Assembly (NCBI GenBank): GCA_913055195.1
Contig: CAJXJU010000135.1
Coordinates: 1 to 5,044 of the forward strand
DNA from: an uncultured Desulfohalobiaceae bacterium
GTDB taxonomy: Bacteria; Desulfobacterota; Desulfovibrionia; Desulfovibrionales; Desulfonatronovibrionaceae
Direction of reading: 5' to 3'
Length of the DNA stretch: 5,044 nucleotides
Positions 1 to 5,044 of the stretch are shown here, in pieces. A program made the position numbers and the translations under genes. Position 1 is the first letter of the stretch. Each line of letters opens with the position of its first letter. The notes beneath the pieces were generated by a model. The model was not told the origin of the DNA and made no database searches. It was given only the letters and a program-made list of their open reading frames with translations.

Positions 1-46
1 GCCATAAAAGGAACCATCCTCCGCCCCCTGAAAGTTAAAATTTTGC

Positions 47-66
47 CTCATCCCCCAGGGGATGAG
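47..66. repeat. short perfect inverted repeat
   Basis: CTCATCCCC (47-55) is followed by two bases and then its exact reverse complement GGGGATGAG (58-66). No T-run follows on either strand, so it is a poor intrinsic terminator. It could be a protein-binding palindrome or the tip of an intergenic repeat element continuing beyond the left edge. The function is unknown. Confidence 0.45.
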
Positions 67-153
67 CTGATGGAAAAAAGAGACCTCTCTCAAAACCCCA
101 TCACCTTGAGGCGACTTCTATCCTGTCACAGAGGGAAATAGTGAAAAATTTTA

Positions 154-182
154 TTGACAGGTTATTCTGGACAAAGTATTAT
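154..182 (+). promoter_or_regulatory. putative sigma-70 promoter
   Basis: A perfect -35 box TTGACA (154-159) is separated by 17 bases from a -10 box TATTAT (177-182), one mismatch from consensus. Transcription would start near 189. If the transcript reaches the carbamoyltransferase gene, its untranslated leader is about 370 nt and includes the terminator hairpin at 499-545. No operator could be identified around it. The call rests on motif and spacing only, and the surrounding AT-rich sequence raises the chance of false positives. Confidence 0.55.
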
Positions 183-498
183 TTTATCAGTGAGTTTGTT
201 TTTCAGTCTGGTTGATTTGATTGCGATAAAAATTTACGGATTCAGGTCAAAACTTAAAGCTTTGTGTATAAGAGTTTACTGCAGAAAATTAAAAATAACG
301 ATTTTTACAAAAAGCTAATCTCATAACCACTTAAAATTACTAACACTATTCACTAACACAAACACTGTGGCTGCCAAATGTCAATGGCCAAAAATGGAGC
401 TTTTGCAGATGTCTTATAAAATGGCACTTATTATGCACTCACTCACTCGTTTTTATTTGTTTTAAAGCATTAATACAAGAGATAACTTATTTTGCCAT

Positions 499-545
499 AA
501 AGGCCGGTAAGCGCGTAATGCGTTTTCCGGCCTTTTTTATTTTTT
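499..545 (+). terminator. strong rho-independent terminator / possible attenuator
   Basis: AAAGGCCGG (499-507) pairs perfectly with CCGGCCTTT (527-535). The stem continues inward after one T-T mismatch through 509-514 with 520-525, including one G-U pair, leaving the 5-base loop GTAAT. The 3' side runs into TTTTTT (533-538), then AT, then five more T. The T-run is on the + strand side, so it terminates rightward transcription. It ends only seven bases before the Shine-Dalgarno site of the carbamoyltransferase. It therefore either ends an upstream or independent transcript, or acts as an attenuator in the operon leader. Confidence 0.8.
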
Positions 546-551
546 CAATTC

Positions 552-556
552 AGGAG
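552..556 (+). promoter_or_regulatory. ribosome binding site that decides the first start
   Basis: AGGAG lies two bases before the ATG at 559 and five bases before the ATG at 562. The two ATG codons are adjacent and in frame. Two bases is too close for normal initiation, so the second ATG is favoured; the proteins differ by a single methionine. Confidence 0.7.
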
Positions 557-561
557 TTATG

Positions 562-2451
562 ATGGATGCAATTTTAGGTATTTCAGCTTTTTACCATGAT
601 TCAGCAGCAGCCCTGGTAATTGATGGAGAGATTGTCAGCGCAGCACATGAGGAGCGTTTTACACGCAAAAAGCATGACGCATCCTTTCCAGCACAGGCTA
701 TTGTTTATTGTCTTGAAGAAGCTGGCCTTACCTTACAGGATATAAAAGCGGTCATTTTTTATGACAAACCGTTGTTAAAGTTTGAACGGCTTCTGGAAAC
801 CTATTATGCGTTTGCGCCTCGTGGTCTCAGGCAATTTTTGTCTTCCATGCCGGTCTGGATCAGGGAAAAGCTTTTTTTGCGCAAATTAATTCAGGATGAG
901 CTTAAAACAATAGCAAACAATACTTTCAAACTTTCAGATAGCAGCAAGATCGTCAACAATATAAAATTGTTGTTTACTGAGCATCATTTATCCCATGCTG
1001 CCAGTGCATTTTTCCCTTCACCCTTTGATGAGGCAGCCATTTTAACCATAGATGGTGTTGGTGAATGGGCAACCGCTTCAATATGCAGGGGCAAAGGCAA
1101 TCAAATTACTATTTTGCGCGAGCTGGATTTTCCTCATTCAGTTGGCCTGCTTTATTCAGCCTTTACTTATTATCTTGGTTTTAAGGTCAATTCTGGAGAA
1201 TATAAAATGATGGGTCTGGCACCTTATGGCCGGCCAGAAAGCGAAACAACCCTGAGGTATGAAAAGCTTATTAAAGAAAACCTGGTTCAAATTTATGAAG
1301 ATGGCTCTGTCTGGCTTAATCAGGAATACTTTGATTATGCTGTTGGTTTGAAAATGATTAAGGAGAGAAAATGGGAAGAGCTTTTTACCTTACCCAGAAG
1401 AGAACCTGAAACAGAATTGAGTCAGGAATATTGTGATTTTGCCCTGGCAGCGCAAAGAGTAACAGAAGAGATAGTGTTTAAGCTGGCCAGGACAGCCAGG
1501 CAGGTTACAGGGAGCAAATATCTATGTCTGGCAGGTGGAGTGGCTTTAAATTGCGTGGCCAATGGCAAGCTTTTACGGTCAGGAATTTTTGAGGATATCT
1601 GGATTCAGCCAGCAGCAGGAGATGCAGGCGGAGCACTGGGTGCTGCCCTGGCAGGCTGGCATATCTGGCTCAATAAAGAACGTAAGTCAGCTCAGAAAGA
1701 CAAAATGCAGGGAGCATATCTTGGGCCGGAGTTTGATAATAAAGAAATCAAAAAGGTCATGCGCAAATATGGGGCAGTGGGCCATGAATATGAAGATTTT
1801 GAACAGTTATGCAGGGATGTGGCCTCATTGCTTGATAAGGGCATGGTAGTGGGCTGGTTTCAGGGACGCATGGAATGGGGCCCAAGAGCGCTTGGCAACC
1901 GCAGTATTTTAGGAGATGCGCGCAATACAGAGATGCAAAAGAAACTCAATTTAAAGATAAAATTCAGGGAAAATTTCAGGCCTTTTGCGCCATCAGTTCT
2001 GGCTGAAAAGGTGGATGAATATTTTGAGATGAAACATGAGTCTCCATATATGTTACTGGTATGTAATGTTAAAAAGGAGTTAAGGCGCACTTTGCCAGAA
2101 GGATATGACAATTATACCTGGCGGGACAAGCTCTATTATGTGCGCTCAGAATTGCCAGCCATCACTCATATAGACTTTTCAGCCCGTGTTCAGACAGTGC
2201 ATAAAGAGACAAATGAGCGTTACTGGCAACTTATTAAGGCATTTGAAGAGCAAACAGGATGGGGAGTGATAGTGAATACGAGTTTTAATGTACGAGGAGA
2301 GCCAATAGTGTGCACGCCAGAAGACGCTTATAGGTGCTTTATGAGGACAGAAATGGATTACCTGGTTATGGGTGATGTTTTGTTTAAAAAAGAAGAACAA
2401 CCGCAATGGGAGGAAGAAAAGGATTGGAGGGAGGAGTATGAGCTGGATTAA
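562..2451 (+). CDS. NodU/CmcH-family O-carbamoyltransferase (SxtI/TobZ type)
   Basis: Cytoplasmic enzyme expected to transfer a carbamoyl group from carbamoyl phosphate to a hydroxyl of a sugar or other acceptor, via an ATP-dependent carbamoyl-adenylate, as described for TobZ. The protein has 629 residues, normal for the family. The N-terminal Kae1-like ASKHA domain (about 1-365) opens with GISAFYHDSAAAL (6-18) and has the metal-site motif HHLSH (141-145, an HxxxH pair), an IDGVGEW stretch with Asp164, the segment GEYKMMGLAPYG (212-223), AGGVALN (324-330) and AGDAGGALGAA (352-362) with Asp354. The C-terminal YrdC-like domain (about 385-610) has WGPRALGNRSILGDAR (439-454), FRENFRPFAPS (468-478) and NTSFNVRGEPI (572-582). 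No motif is missing, so it should be active. The start at 562 is chosen for its AGGAG spacing; 559 is the alternative. The end overlaps the next gene by 14 bases. The acceptor cannot be read from the sequence; the family is certain. Confidence 0.95.
   Translation: MDAILGISAFYHDSAAALVIDGEIVSAAHEERFTRKKHDASFPAQAIVYCLEEAGLTLQDIKAVIFYDKPLLKFERLLETYYAFAPRGLRQFLSSMPVWIREKLFLRKLIQDELKTIANNTFKLSDSSKIVNNIKLLFTEHHLSHAASAFFPSPFDEAAILTIDGVGEWATASICRGKGNQITILRELDFPHSVGLLYSAFTYYLGFKVNSGEYKMMGLAPYGRPESETTLRYEKLIKENLVQIYEDGSVWLNQEYFDYAVGLKMIKERKWEELFTLPRREPETELSQEYCDFALAAQRVTEEIVFKLARTARQVTGSKYLCLAGGVALNCVANGKLLRSGIFEDIWIQPAAGDAGGALGAALAGWHIWLNKERKSAQKDKMQGAYLGPEFDNKEIKKVMRKYGAVGHEYEDFEQLCRDVASLLDKGMVVGWFQGRMEWGPRALGNRSILGDARNTEMQKKLNLKIKFRENFRPFAPSVLAEKVDEYFEMKHESPYMLLVCNVKKELRRTLPEGYDNYTWRDKLYYVRSELPAITHIDFSARVQTVHKETNERYWQLIKAFEEQTGWGVIVNTSFNVRGEPIVCTPEDAYRCFMRTEMDYLVMGDVLFKKEEQPQWEEEKDWREEYELD
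2426..2436 (+). promoter_or_regulatory. ribosome binding site inside the carbamoyltransferase gene
   Basis: GGAGG (2426-2430) followed by GAGGAG (2431-2436) forms a purine-rich double Shine-Dalgarno site upstream of the ATG at 2438. The first copy has seven-base spacing. It lies within the last codons of the carbamoyltransferase gene, which supports translational coupling and decides the start of the next gene. Confidence 0.75.
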
Positions 2452-3760
2452 AAAATGGGCAATAAATTGTAGCCTTGTATTTTTTGGTATTTTTGTGGCC
2501 TGTTGTGTTGCTGAAGTGGCTTTAAGGATCTTGAATATTGGTTCTTCTAAAGAAGAACCACCTCAATATTATTTTCAAAAAACAGATTATGGTTATGATA
2601 TTACGCCAGACTTTACTCCACATCCCATGTTGATAGATGGGTGTTATAAATGTAATGTATGGTCTAATGAGATTGGATGTTTTGATTATTCAATTAAACA
2701 TTTTCAAGGTAATAAAAACACGATTTTGTTGTTAGGCGACAGTTTTACATGGGGATATACAGATTTTAATGATAAATGGGGAACATTGATAGAAAAATTA
2801 TGTTCATTTCCAGTGCTTAAATGTGGAGTAGCAGCTTATGGGCCTAAACAACAATATATTAAAGGACGAAAAGTATTAAATAAATTTAAAGCTGATATTG
2901 ATGCATTAATAATTGGCTATTATGTAGGTAATGATTTAGAGGATGACTATTTGTATCCACACAGAACTGTTTGTAAAGGTTATCTGGTTGGAAAAGTTAG
3001 ATTAGTAGATATTCAAAGTGGTAAGAAAAAAGTGTTTTCTGAGCAAGAAATTAAAGAAAAAGTGAATGTTTATGAAAAATTTGGTACTGTGCTCCCTTTT
3101 AATCCTTCTCCCTTTGATAAAATGAAAGCTTTTTTAAAACATAATCTTGTTCTGTATAGAATATTGGTGCCTAGAATTAAAGAAATATTAATGAAGCTTG
3201 GGCTTTATAATCTTTTTTGCAATGTAGGAGCAATAAATCAAAGAAAAATACAAGAAGATGTTGTGGAATTTTATGATTATACCTGGATAAAAGAAGCCTG
3301 GAAGGAGCACTTTAACAATCTTTTAGCCTTTAAAGATTTCTGTAGAGAAAAAAACAGAAAGTTAGTTTTTATTATTATCCCAACAAAAGTGCAGGTGTAT
3401 CCAGAGTTGCTTAAATGTGGCAATTATTATGATAGAGAAAGAATTGACTTGAGTCGTCCAAACAGAATATTAAGCCAATTTTTTCAAAAAAATAATATTA
3501 TTTATTTTGATTTACTTCCATTATTTCGATTTTATGCCAGAAAAATTGATTCATGTTTTTTAGATCGAGAAAAGGATTTATACTGGAAATATGATGGACA
3601 CTGGAATGTGAGGGGAAATCATCTGGCAGGTTTACTGGTCTCAAAATATTTATTAAAGCATAATATTATTACAGTTCCAGATAAACAAGAGAAGATAGCA
3701 AAAATAGATAAACAATTAATGGAAGAATTCGGCAAATTACCGCCAGAAAATTTATTATAG
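2438..3760 (+). CDS. membrane-anchored SGNH-hydrolase-like protein (paralogue A)
   Basis: A 440-residue protein. A basic N-terminus (MSWIKK) precedes a hydrophobic segment (about 8-32) ending in AEVALR, a single signal anchor placing the rest outside the cytoplasm. The SGNH signatures appear in order: block I GDSFTWG (100-106) with nucleophile Ser102, a block II region KCGVAAYG (128-135), block III GNDLEDD (164-170) with Asn165, and DGHWN (386-390) giving the Asp386/His388 pair. The family includes esterases and O-acyltransferases such as AlgJ/AlgX, so it may add or remove a small group on a glycan; the substrate is unknown. The start at 2438 has a strong ribosome site. The in-frame ATG at 2372 lies deep in the preceding gene, lacks one and would add an atypical basic leader before the anchor. 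The gene overlaps the carbamoyltransferase gene by 14 bases and is visibly more AT-rich. Its first 180 residues closely match the protein starting at 4513. Confidence 0.85.
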   Translation: MSWIKKWAINCSLVFFGIFVACCVAEVALRILNIGSSKEEPPQYYFQKTDYGYDITPDFTPHPMLIDGCYKCNVWSNEIGCFDYSIKHFQGNKNTILLLGDSFTWGYTDFNDKWGTLIEKLCSFPVLKCGVAAYGPKQQYIKGRKVLNKFKADIDALIIGYYVGNDLEDDYLYPHRTVCKGYLVGKVRLVDIQSGKKKVFSEQEIKEKVNVYEKFGTVLPFNPSPFDKMKAFLKHNLVLYRILVPRIKEILMKLGLYNLFCNVGAINQRKIQEDVVEFYDYTWIKEAWKEHFNNLLAFKDFCREKNRKLVFIIIPTKVQVYPELLKCGNYYDRERIDLSRPNRILSQFFQKNNIIYFDLLPLFRFYARKIDSCFLDREKDLYWKYDGHWNVRGNHLAGLLVSKYLLKHNIITVPDKQEKIAKIDKQLMEEFGKLPPENLL

Positions 3761-3765
3761 GAGGT
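3759..3765 (+). promoter_or_regulatory. consensus ribosome binding site overlapping a stop codon
   Basis: AGGAGGT begins inside the TAG stop (3758-3760) of the SGNH gene and lies just upstream of the ATG at 3769. This near-perfect site makes the very short gene credible and suggests that ribosomes finishing the SGNH gene can reinitiate here. Confidence 0.75.
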
Positions 3766-3768
3766 CAA

Positions 3769-3918
3769 ATGAATACCATAAAAGAATTAATGCAATTTCT
3801 CATGGAACGCAAAAAATGGTGGCTTTTACCAATTGTTGTGACATTGCTTCTTATTGGCGCTTTAATTGTATTTTCCTCTGGTTCAGCCATAGCGCCGTTT
3901 ATTTACACTATTTTTTAA
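3769..3918 (+). CDS. DUF5989 / SxtK-like small membrane protein
   Basis: A 49-residue protein. A short charged N-terminus (MNTIKELMQFLMERKK, 1-16) precedes a WWLLP motif (17-21), a single hydrophobic transmembrane segment (about 18-37) and a conserved-looking tail GSAIAPFIYTIF (38-49). The ERKKWWLLP plus GSAxAPFIYT pattern and the size match, from memory, the DUF5989 family, whose genes commonly sit beside NodU/CmcH carbamoyltransferases; SxtK of the saxitoxin cluster appears to be of this type. The biochemical role is unknown. The positive-inside rule puts the basic N-terminus in the cytoplasm, where it could contact the carbamoyltransferase. It starts eight bases after the SGNH stop behind a consensus ribosome site, consistent with coupled expression. 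Confidence 0.88.
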   Translation: MNTIKELMQFLMERKKWWLLPIVVTLLLIGALIVFSSGSAIAPFIYTIF

Positions 3919-3987
3919 GAGTATAGGCAATTATGAAGATGGCGTAATTGGTGATTTTTTGATTGCGCCTGAGTAAACTGTTGAATA

Positions 3988-4026
3988 CAGGGGACTGCCC
4001 CCGGGCAAGTCCCTGATCTGTCAGGG
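3988..4026. repeat. overlapping inverted repeats (REP-like) before the SxtJ-like gene
   Basis: CAGGGGACTGCCC (3988-4000) is an imperfect inverted match, with small bulges, to GGGCAAGTCCCTG (4003-4015). A second, perfect hairpin pairs CCCTGA (4011-4016) with TCAGGG (4021-4026) around the loop TCTG. The two share bases 4011-4015, so they cannot form together. The GGGGACTGCCCC core resembles GGGGACTGTCCCC-type intergenic hairpins that I recall as scattered repeats in many bacterial genomes. The second stem overlaps the AGGGAG ribosome site (4023-4028) of the next gene. No T-run follows, so it is not an intrinsic terminator. Confidence 0.6.
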
Positions 4027-4034
4027 AGTTTAAA

Positions 4035-4403
4035 GTGGATAAGAATAAGTATATTGAGACCTGCGCTATTCTGGCACTGGCCAGCTTAATCATTATTGGT
4101 CTGCTTGCCAGGCGACCCTTTTTGTCTGTTTATATTGCAATACTTTTTCTGGTGATTGGCCTTTTTATTCCTCCTTGCGCCAGAATAATTCACCAGATAT
4201 GGTTTAAAGTTGTCGAACTAATATCCCTTGTCAACAGTCGTATCATTTTAACGTTTATTTTCTTTTTTGTCTTAACGCCACTGGCTTTGACGCGTAGGTT
4301 GTTCAAAAGACAGGACACATTAAATTTAAAACCGGTGAAAAAAAGCCTTTTTAAAGAACGAAATCATACATACAGCCAGGACGATATGACAAGACCCTGG
4401 TAA
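4035..4403 (+). CDS. SxtJ-like membrane protein
   Basis: A 122-residue protein starting with GTG, with AGGGAG (4023-4028) six bases upstream; an in-frame stop at 4014-4016 rules out a longer form from an ATG. Three hydrophobic segments are visible at about 9-24, 30-46 and 68-85, with basic residues between and after them (ARR 25-27, TRRLFKR 86-92). A polar tail ends in DDMTRPW (116-122). Size, topology, position beside a carbamoyltransferase and DUF5989 gene, and the tail pattern (SM-R-F-like ending in relatives) fit the SxtJ family. Its molecular role is unknown; the basic cytoplasmic tail could dock the carbamoyltransferase. It lies 116 bases after the SxtK-like gene, separated by hairpins that may tune its translation. 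Family recognition is from memory and pattern, not a search. Confidence 0.8.
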   Translation: MDKNKYIETCAILALASLIIIGLLARRPFLSVYIAILFLVIGLFIPPCARIIHQIWFKVVELISLVNSRIILTFIFFFVLTPLALTRRLFKRQDTLNLKPVKKSLFKERNHTYSQDDMTRPW

Positions 4404-4512
4404 AAATTAAACCCCTCTGCAAAAAACTCTATTTGAATTTAACTGATTCGCCTGCAAAAAGTAAGTAATTCCGAACAGGGACGGGCGAACGAGCGCTGTG
4501 GGAGAATAAAGT
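4404..4512 (+). other. short intergenic spacer with GC-rich end
   Basis: No gene or terminator is visible. The sequence is AT-rich up to about 4470, with CTGCAAAAA occurring twice (from 4418 and 4452). It then turns sharply GC-rich (about 4473-4504) and ends in GGGAG (4500-4504), eight bases before the next ATG. No convincing promoter was found, so the following gene is probably read from the upstream transcript. Confidence 0.5.
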
Positions 4513-5044
4513 ATGAATTGGTTCAAGGGAATAAAAAAATATGTTATCAATTCTATTTTACTATTATCTGGAATCGTAGTTGCTTGCTGTATTGCAGAAA
4601 TAGGCGTGAGAGTAATAGGTTTTCCATCTCCAACCCCAATTCGGTACTATTATAAAAAAACAAATTATGGTTATGACATACGGCCAAACTTCCCGGAATA
4701 TACTATATCCCTCAGACGGAATTATTCATATTCTGTCTGGTCAAATGAAATTGGATGCTTTGATTGTTCAATTAAACAACTTAAAGACAATCAAAAGTCA
4801 ATTTTATTGCTGGGAGACAGTTTTACCTGGGGCTACACTGATTTTAAAAATAAATGGGGTACAATAATAGAACAATTCTGTAAACTGCCAGTTCTAAAAT
4901 GTGGAGTTCCTGGATTCGGCACAAAACAGGAATACATGAAAGGAAAAAAACTATTAAAACAATTTAATATTCAAACTATCATTGTAGGTTATTACATAAA
5001 TAATGATTTAATGGACGATTATCTATATCCATCCTATACTGTAC
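4513..5044 (+). CDS. membrane-anchored SGNH-hydrolase-like protein (paralogue B), 3' end missing
   Basis: The first 177 codons are present and the frame is open at the window edge. The start ATG has GGGAG (4500-4504) eight bases upstream. A basic N-terminus (MNWFKGIKK) precedes a hydrophobic segment (about 11-35) with VVACCIAEIGVR. Block I is GDSFTWG (101-107) with nucleophile Ser103, the block II region is KCGVPGFG (129-136), and block III is NNDLMDD (163-169), where Gly of paralogue A is replaced by Asn but the key Asn164 is kept. Between VWSNEIGCFD and PVLKCGV, 43 of 58 residues are identical to the protein at 2438-3760, and the order of elements is the same, so the two are paralogues. VVAC could serve as a lipobox, but paralogue A has FVAC, so a simple membrane anchor is preferred. 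The catalytic Asp/His pair lies beyond the window. Confidence 0.85.
   Translation, partial: MNWFKGIKKYVINSILLLSGIVVACCIAEIGVRVIGFPSPTPIRYYYKKTNYGYDIRPNFPEYTISLRRNYSYSVWSNEIGCFDCSIKQLKDNQKSILLLGDSFTWGYTDFKNKWGTIIEQFCKLPVLKCGVPGFGTKQEYMKGKKLLKQFNIQTIIVGYYINNDLMDDYLYPSYTV

Larger units (their letters stand above)
1..558. other. non-coding upstream region / leader
   Basis: No convincing gene is present in this stretch. The first 140 bases are of mixed composition and include a short perfect inverted repeat and a 46-codon open frame with no recognisable family, which enters from the left edge and stops at 139-141. From about 140 to 480 the sequence is AT-rich and has many stops in all frames. A sigma-70-like promoter begins this part and a strong terminator hairpin closes it just before the first gene. 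No tRNA, rRNA or recognisable riboswitch class was found by eye; a covariance-model search was not possible. Confidence 0.6.

Noticed and set aside
1..141. Open frame entering from the left edge and ending in TAG at 139-141
   Set aside because: 46 codons with no recognisable motif and a perfect palindrome inside it. It could be the tail of an upstream gene, but nothing visible supports coding.
378..465. Two tiny ATG frames (13 and 14 codons, at 378-419 and 421-465) as possible leader peptides for attenuation
   Set aside because: Neither has a ribosome binding site and neither has a run of one regulatory amino acid.
2372..2437. Upstream ATG extension of the first SGNH protein by 22 residues
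   Set aside because: There is no ribosome site, it overlaps the preceding gene deeply, and it would put a long lysine/arginine-rich leader before the membrane anchor. The ATG at 2438 has a strong site and matches paralogue B.
3908..4093. 61-codon minus-strand frame
   Set aside because: It runs through the hairpin spacer and into the SxtJ-like gene on the other strand, with no family features or ribosome site seen.
4339..4354. AAAAAGCCTTTTT as a terminator
   Set aside because: It is an A/T-only stem with a two-base loop inside the coding end of the SxtJ-like gene, too weak and misplaced.
562..4403. A genuine saxitoxin biosynthesis cluster
   Set aside because: Only the carbamoyltransferase and its small partner-like proteins are present. 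No polyketide synthase-like or amidinotransferase gene is seen, and such partner sets occur outside toxin clusters.
4667..4867. 66-codon plus-strand frame inside the second SGNH gene
   Set aside because: It overlaps, in another frame, the part of paralogue B that is clearly conserved with paralogue A.

Overview
The window carries a compact gene set running entirely on the + strand. It is built around a NodU/CmcH-type O-carbamoyltransferase, two small membrane proteins that resemble SxtK (DUF5989) and SxtJ of the saxitoxin cluster, and two related membrane-anchored SGNH-hydrolase-like proteins; the second is cut by the right edge. Order: carbamoyltransferase (562-2451), SGNH protein A (2438-3760), DUF5989/SxtK-like protein (3769-3918), SxtJ-like protein (4035-4403), SGNH protein B (4513 to beyond 5044). 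The first three genes overlap or nearly touch and look translationally coupled. The last two follow gaps of about 110 bases each.

The first 560 bases hold no convincing gene. They contain a short perfect inverted repeat (47-66), a good sigma-70-type promoter (154-182) and a strong intrinsic-terminator hairpin (499-545) that ends only a few bases before the ribosome binding site of the carbamoyltransferase. Either the terminator closes an independent short transcript, or it interrupts a leader of about 370 nt and so controls expression of the operon.

The organism is a bacterium with consensus Shine-Dalgarno sites and sigma-70 signals. The membrane-anchored SGNH proteins with predicted extracytoplasmic catalytic domains suit a Gram-negative surface-glycan locus; a Desulfobacterota-like host is a guess only. 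No saxitoxin biosynthesis core is visible, so the locus is more likely to decorate a surface polysaccharide or other glycan.

Working model (inference): the cytoplasmic carbamoyltransferase makes an activated carbamoyl group from carbamoyl phosphate and ATP. The two small membrane proteins form a membrane partner or anchor. The SGNH proteins act on the acceptor or its ester/carbamate groups at the outer face of the membrane. The duplicated SGNH gene suggests two acceptors or two positions.
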